Shown: one piece after another, positions 6,800-7,533 of the stretch
How the letters are laid out: every line of letters begins with the position of its first letter
Position numbering within the stretch: the first letter of the stretch is position 1
Assembly (NCBI GenBank): GCA_013153335.1
Contig: JAADEP010000154.1
Location: 1-7,533, forward strand
Reading direction: 5' to 3'
Origin: Chloroflexota bacterium
GTDB lineage: Bacteria > Chloroflexota > Anaerolineae > Anaerolineales > DRMV01
Length of the DNA: 7,533 nt
Position numbers and translations under genes: made by a program
The notes under the pieces: model-generated
Databases searched by the model: none
The model's input: only the letters and a program-made list of their open reading frames with translations
What the model was told of the DNA's origin: nothing

Positions 6800-6816
6800 G
6801 CGGGCGTTGGGCCCGC
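6800..6816. repeat. GC-rich hairpin upstream of the DUF6754-like gene
   Basis: GCGGGC (6800-6805) and GCCCGC (6811-6816) pair over 6 bp around a GTTGG loop; the overlapping CCCGCGCGGG (6795-6804) is a perfect 10-bp palindrome. On the minus strand it is followed by GCGGGTTTTG, so it could be a weak terminator for the small gene upstream or an operator next to the candidate promoter. The wider intergenic stretch 6753-6951 holds no other supported gene; a second small hairpin (6916-6928, 5-bp stem) lies within it. Confidence 0.35.
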
Positions 6817-6951
6817 ACTTGATTGTGAACATATTGCAACGCTTGGCAAGCAAGGGGGCATTGTCGTTGAACCCGAAGTGGAGGCCAAATGCTGACTGAC
6901 GAACTAATTTGGATAGCCTCTGCGAGGCAAAGTCAACTCTTTCTCTCAGTT

Positions 6952-7208
6952 TCAAGGCTGCACGAGCTTTTCGTATGAATAACCGTGGGTATATTTCAAA
7001 GGCAAATCGACCTGCCAGATTTTTTCGATGAAAACTACGGCCAAAGGCTCGACCTCATAATAGATGCTTACATAGCCCTGAGCGTCAGGAGCGGACATGC
7101 AAAGCATGCCCGGCGCGCCGCATGCGACCGGAACCGGGAAGAGGGCGCTATAAGGAGCACAACGGCTACAAGGAAGAGCACGAGAAATCGGCGCGGTTTT
7201 CGCGTCAT
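6952..7208 (-). pseudogene. Frameshifted small lipoprotein-like gene
   Basis: Two overlapping minus-strand frames together look like one small exported protein. From the ATG at 7208, MTRKPRRFLVLFLVA is a textbook signal-peptide start: basic residues, then a hydrophobic run. That frame continues into an Arg/Ser-rich tail that does not look natural and stops near 7071. In the next frame, from 7161 to the TGA at 6952, CAPYSALFPVPVACG begins a 69-residue chain ending with IYYEVEPLAVVFIEKIWQVD and a Tyr-rich tail, which does look like protein. Restoring one base near 7162-7163 would join them into about 85 residues with the cysteine where a lipobox cysteine should be. I see no known family. The start has only a poor ribosome site (GGGATA), and the DNA here is more AT-rich than the neighbours. 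It could be a decayed gene, a sequencing error, or two unrelated chance frames. Confidence 0.4.
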
Positions 7209-7372
7209 CCCGAACTTGTATATCCCTTCGACGAGGGGCACGTCCCTGCCTGTCGCTAAATATGGCCTGAGGCAGCCCCAATATTGGCTTGGCCGCGCAA
7301 CCGGGCGCGTTGGCTTTTGCACCAACCTGCACGCCTAACGCCCATGAAGTTCGTTGCCTTCAGTCCCCAGTC

Positions 7373-7392
7373 GGACGGCCCCAACGCCGTCC
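7373..7392. repeat. Small inverted repeat in the intergenic region
   Basis: GGACGGC (7373-7379) and GCCGTCC (7386-7392) form a perfect 7-bp stem with a six-base loop. No T-run follows on either strand, so a standard intrinsic terminator is unlikely. It lies between the small lipoprotein-like gene and the partial gene at the right edge, next to the larger hairpin at 7400-7450. The surrounding stretch 7209-7372 shows no supported gene or clear promoter. Confidence 0.4.
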
Positions 7393-7399
7393 ATTCCCT

Positions 7400-7450
7400 A
7401 CCCCGCGCCGCCCCCAACCGCCCCGCGGGCGGCTCGGCGGTGGGCGGGGT
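7400..7450 (-). terminator. Long GC-rich stem-loop downstream of the partial right-edge gene
   Basis: Three stacked helices make an elongated hairpin: ACCCCGC (7400-7406) with GCGGGGT (7444-7450), CCGCC (7408-7412) with GGCGG (7436-7440), and CCGCCC (7418-7423) with GGGCGG (7427-7432) around a CGC loop. Small internal loops separate them. Its edge includes the last base of the stop codon of the right-edge gene. The minus strand continues TAGGGAATGG with no T-run, so termination would be atypical; RNA 3'-end stabilisation is an alternative. Confidence 0.45.
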
Positions 7451-7533
7451 TACGCGCGTGAAGGGGGCTCGAGGGGCAGGCCGACTTCGTGCGCGGCTTC
7501 GGTGAAGACGTCGATCGCACGCTGGATGTGCTC
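7450..7533 (-). CDS. Partial CDS: C-terminus of a probable alpha-oxoamine synthase (glycine C-acetyltransferase type)
   Basis: Only the last 27 codons and the TAA stop lie in the window; the rest runs off the right edge. The peptide EHIQRAIDVFTEAAHEVGLP, followed by a short LEPPSRA tail, resembles the final helix of the PLP-dependent alpha-oxoamine synthase family. In glycine C-acetyltransferase (2-amino-3-ketobutyrate CoA ligase) and 8-amino-7-oxononanoate synthase, a conserved H-T-x-E-x-I-x-x-A/T motif precedes the last helix. Glycine C-acetyltransferase works in threonine catabolism. With so little sequence, other proteins ending in an amphipathic helix remain possible, and which family member it is cannot be told. 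A large GC-rich hairpin begins at its stop codon. Confidence 0.5.
   Translation of the reverse strand, partial: EHIQRAIDVFTEAAHEVGLPLEPPSRA

Noticed and set aside
6084..6899. 271-codon plus-strand frame opposite the DUF6754-like gene
   Set aside because: The minus-strand frame has two clear membrane segments, a good ribosome site and family-like motifs; the antisense frame has none of these.
6773..6955. 60-codon minus-strand frame with a TTG start, overlapping the small lipoprotein stop
   Set aside because: No ribosome site, rare start codon, no recognisable motif, and it would run through the candidate promoter and hairpin of the next gene.

Overview
The window holds six protein-coding loci from a GC-rich (roughly 60% by eye) bacterial chromosome, mostly ordinary central metabolism. 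The best clue to the organism is the gene at 6015-6752. It resembles, from memory, a two-membrane-anchor family (DUF6754) seen mainly in Chloroflexota such as Anaerolineae. With the dense Shine-Dalgarno sites (AGGAGG type) and Arg/Pro/Leu-rich proteins, this suggests Chloroflexota, but the assignment is an inference and could not be tested by search. No mobile element, CRISPR array, tRNA or rRNA was seen.

Layout. Positions 1-95 are the leader of a plus-strand peroxiredoxin gene of the BCP/PrxQ family (96-599). Everything after it is on the minus strand. A cytoplasmic alkaline-phosphatase-superfamily phosphodiesterase (606-1904) meets the peroxiredoxin gene tail to tail with only six bases between. 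Reading leftward from 4731 is aconitase (acnA, 2014-4731), with its own -10 box, an inverted repeat where the -35 should be, and a terminator just after its stop. Upstream of it is glyceraldehyde-3-phosphate dehydrogenase (gap, 4957-5985), preceded by the DUF6754-like membrane protein (6015-6752). These last two are 29 bases apart and look like one transcription unit, ended by a perfect 12-bp hairpin at 4884-4915.

The right end is less tidy. At 6952-7208 there are the remains of, or a frameshifted copy of, a small lipoprotein-like gene: a clear signal peptide in one frame and a plausible mature chain in another. The last 84 bases carry the C-terminus of a minus-strand protein resembling the alpha-oxoamine synthase family (glycine C-acetyltransferase type), whose stop codon is the edge of a long GC-rich hairpin (7400-7450).

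Functionally, gap serves glycolysis/gluconeogenesis, acnA the TCA cycle, and the peroxiredoxin protects against peroxides. Aconitase has a solvent-exposed, oxidant-sensitive Fe-S cluster, so a nearby peroxidase is reasonable, but nothing here shows co-regulation. I see no convincing new multi-gene system. The most worthwhile leads are the gap-linked membrane protein, the frameshifted lipoprotein, the operator-like repeats before acnA, and the peroxiredoxin without its usual resolving cysteine.
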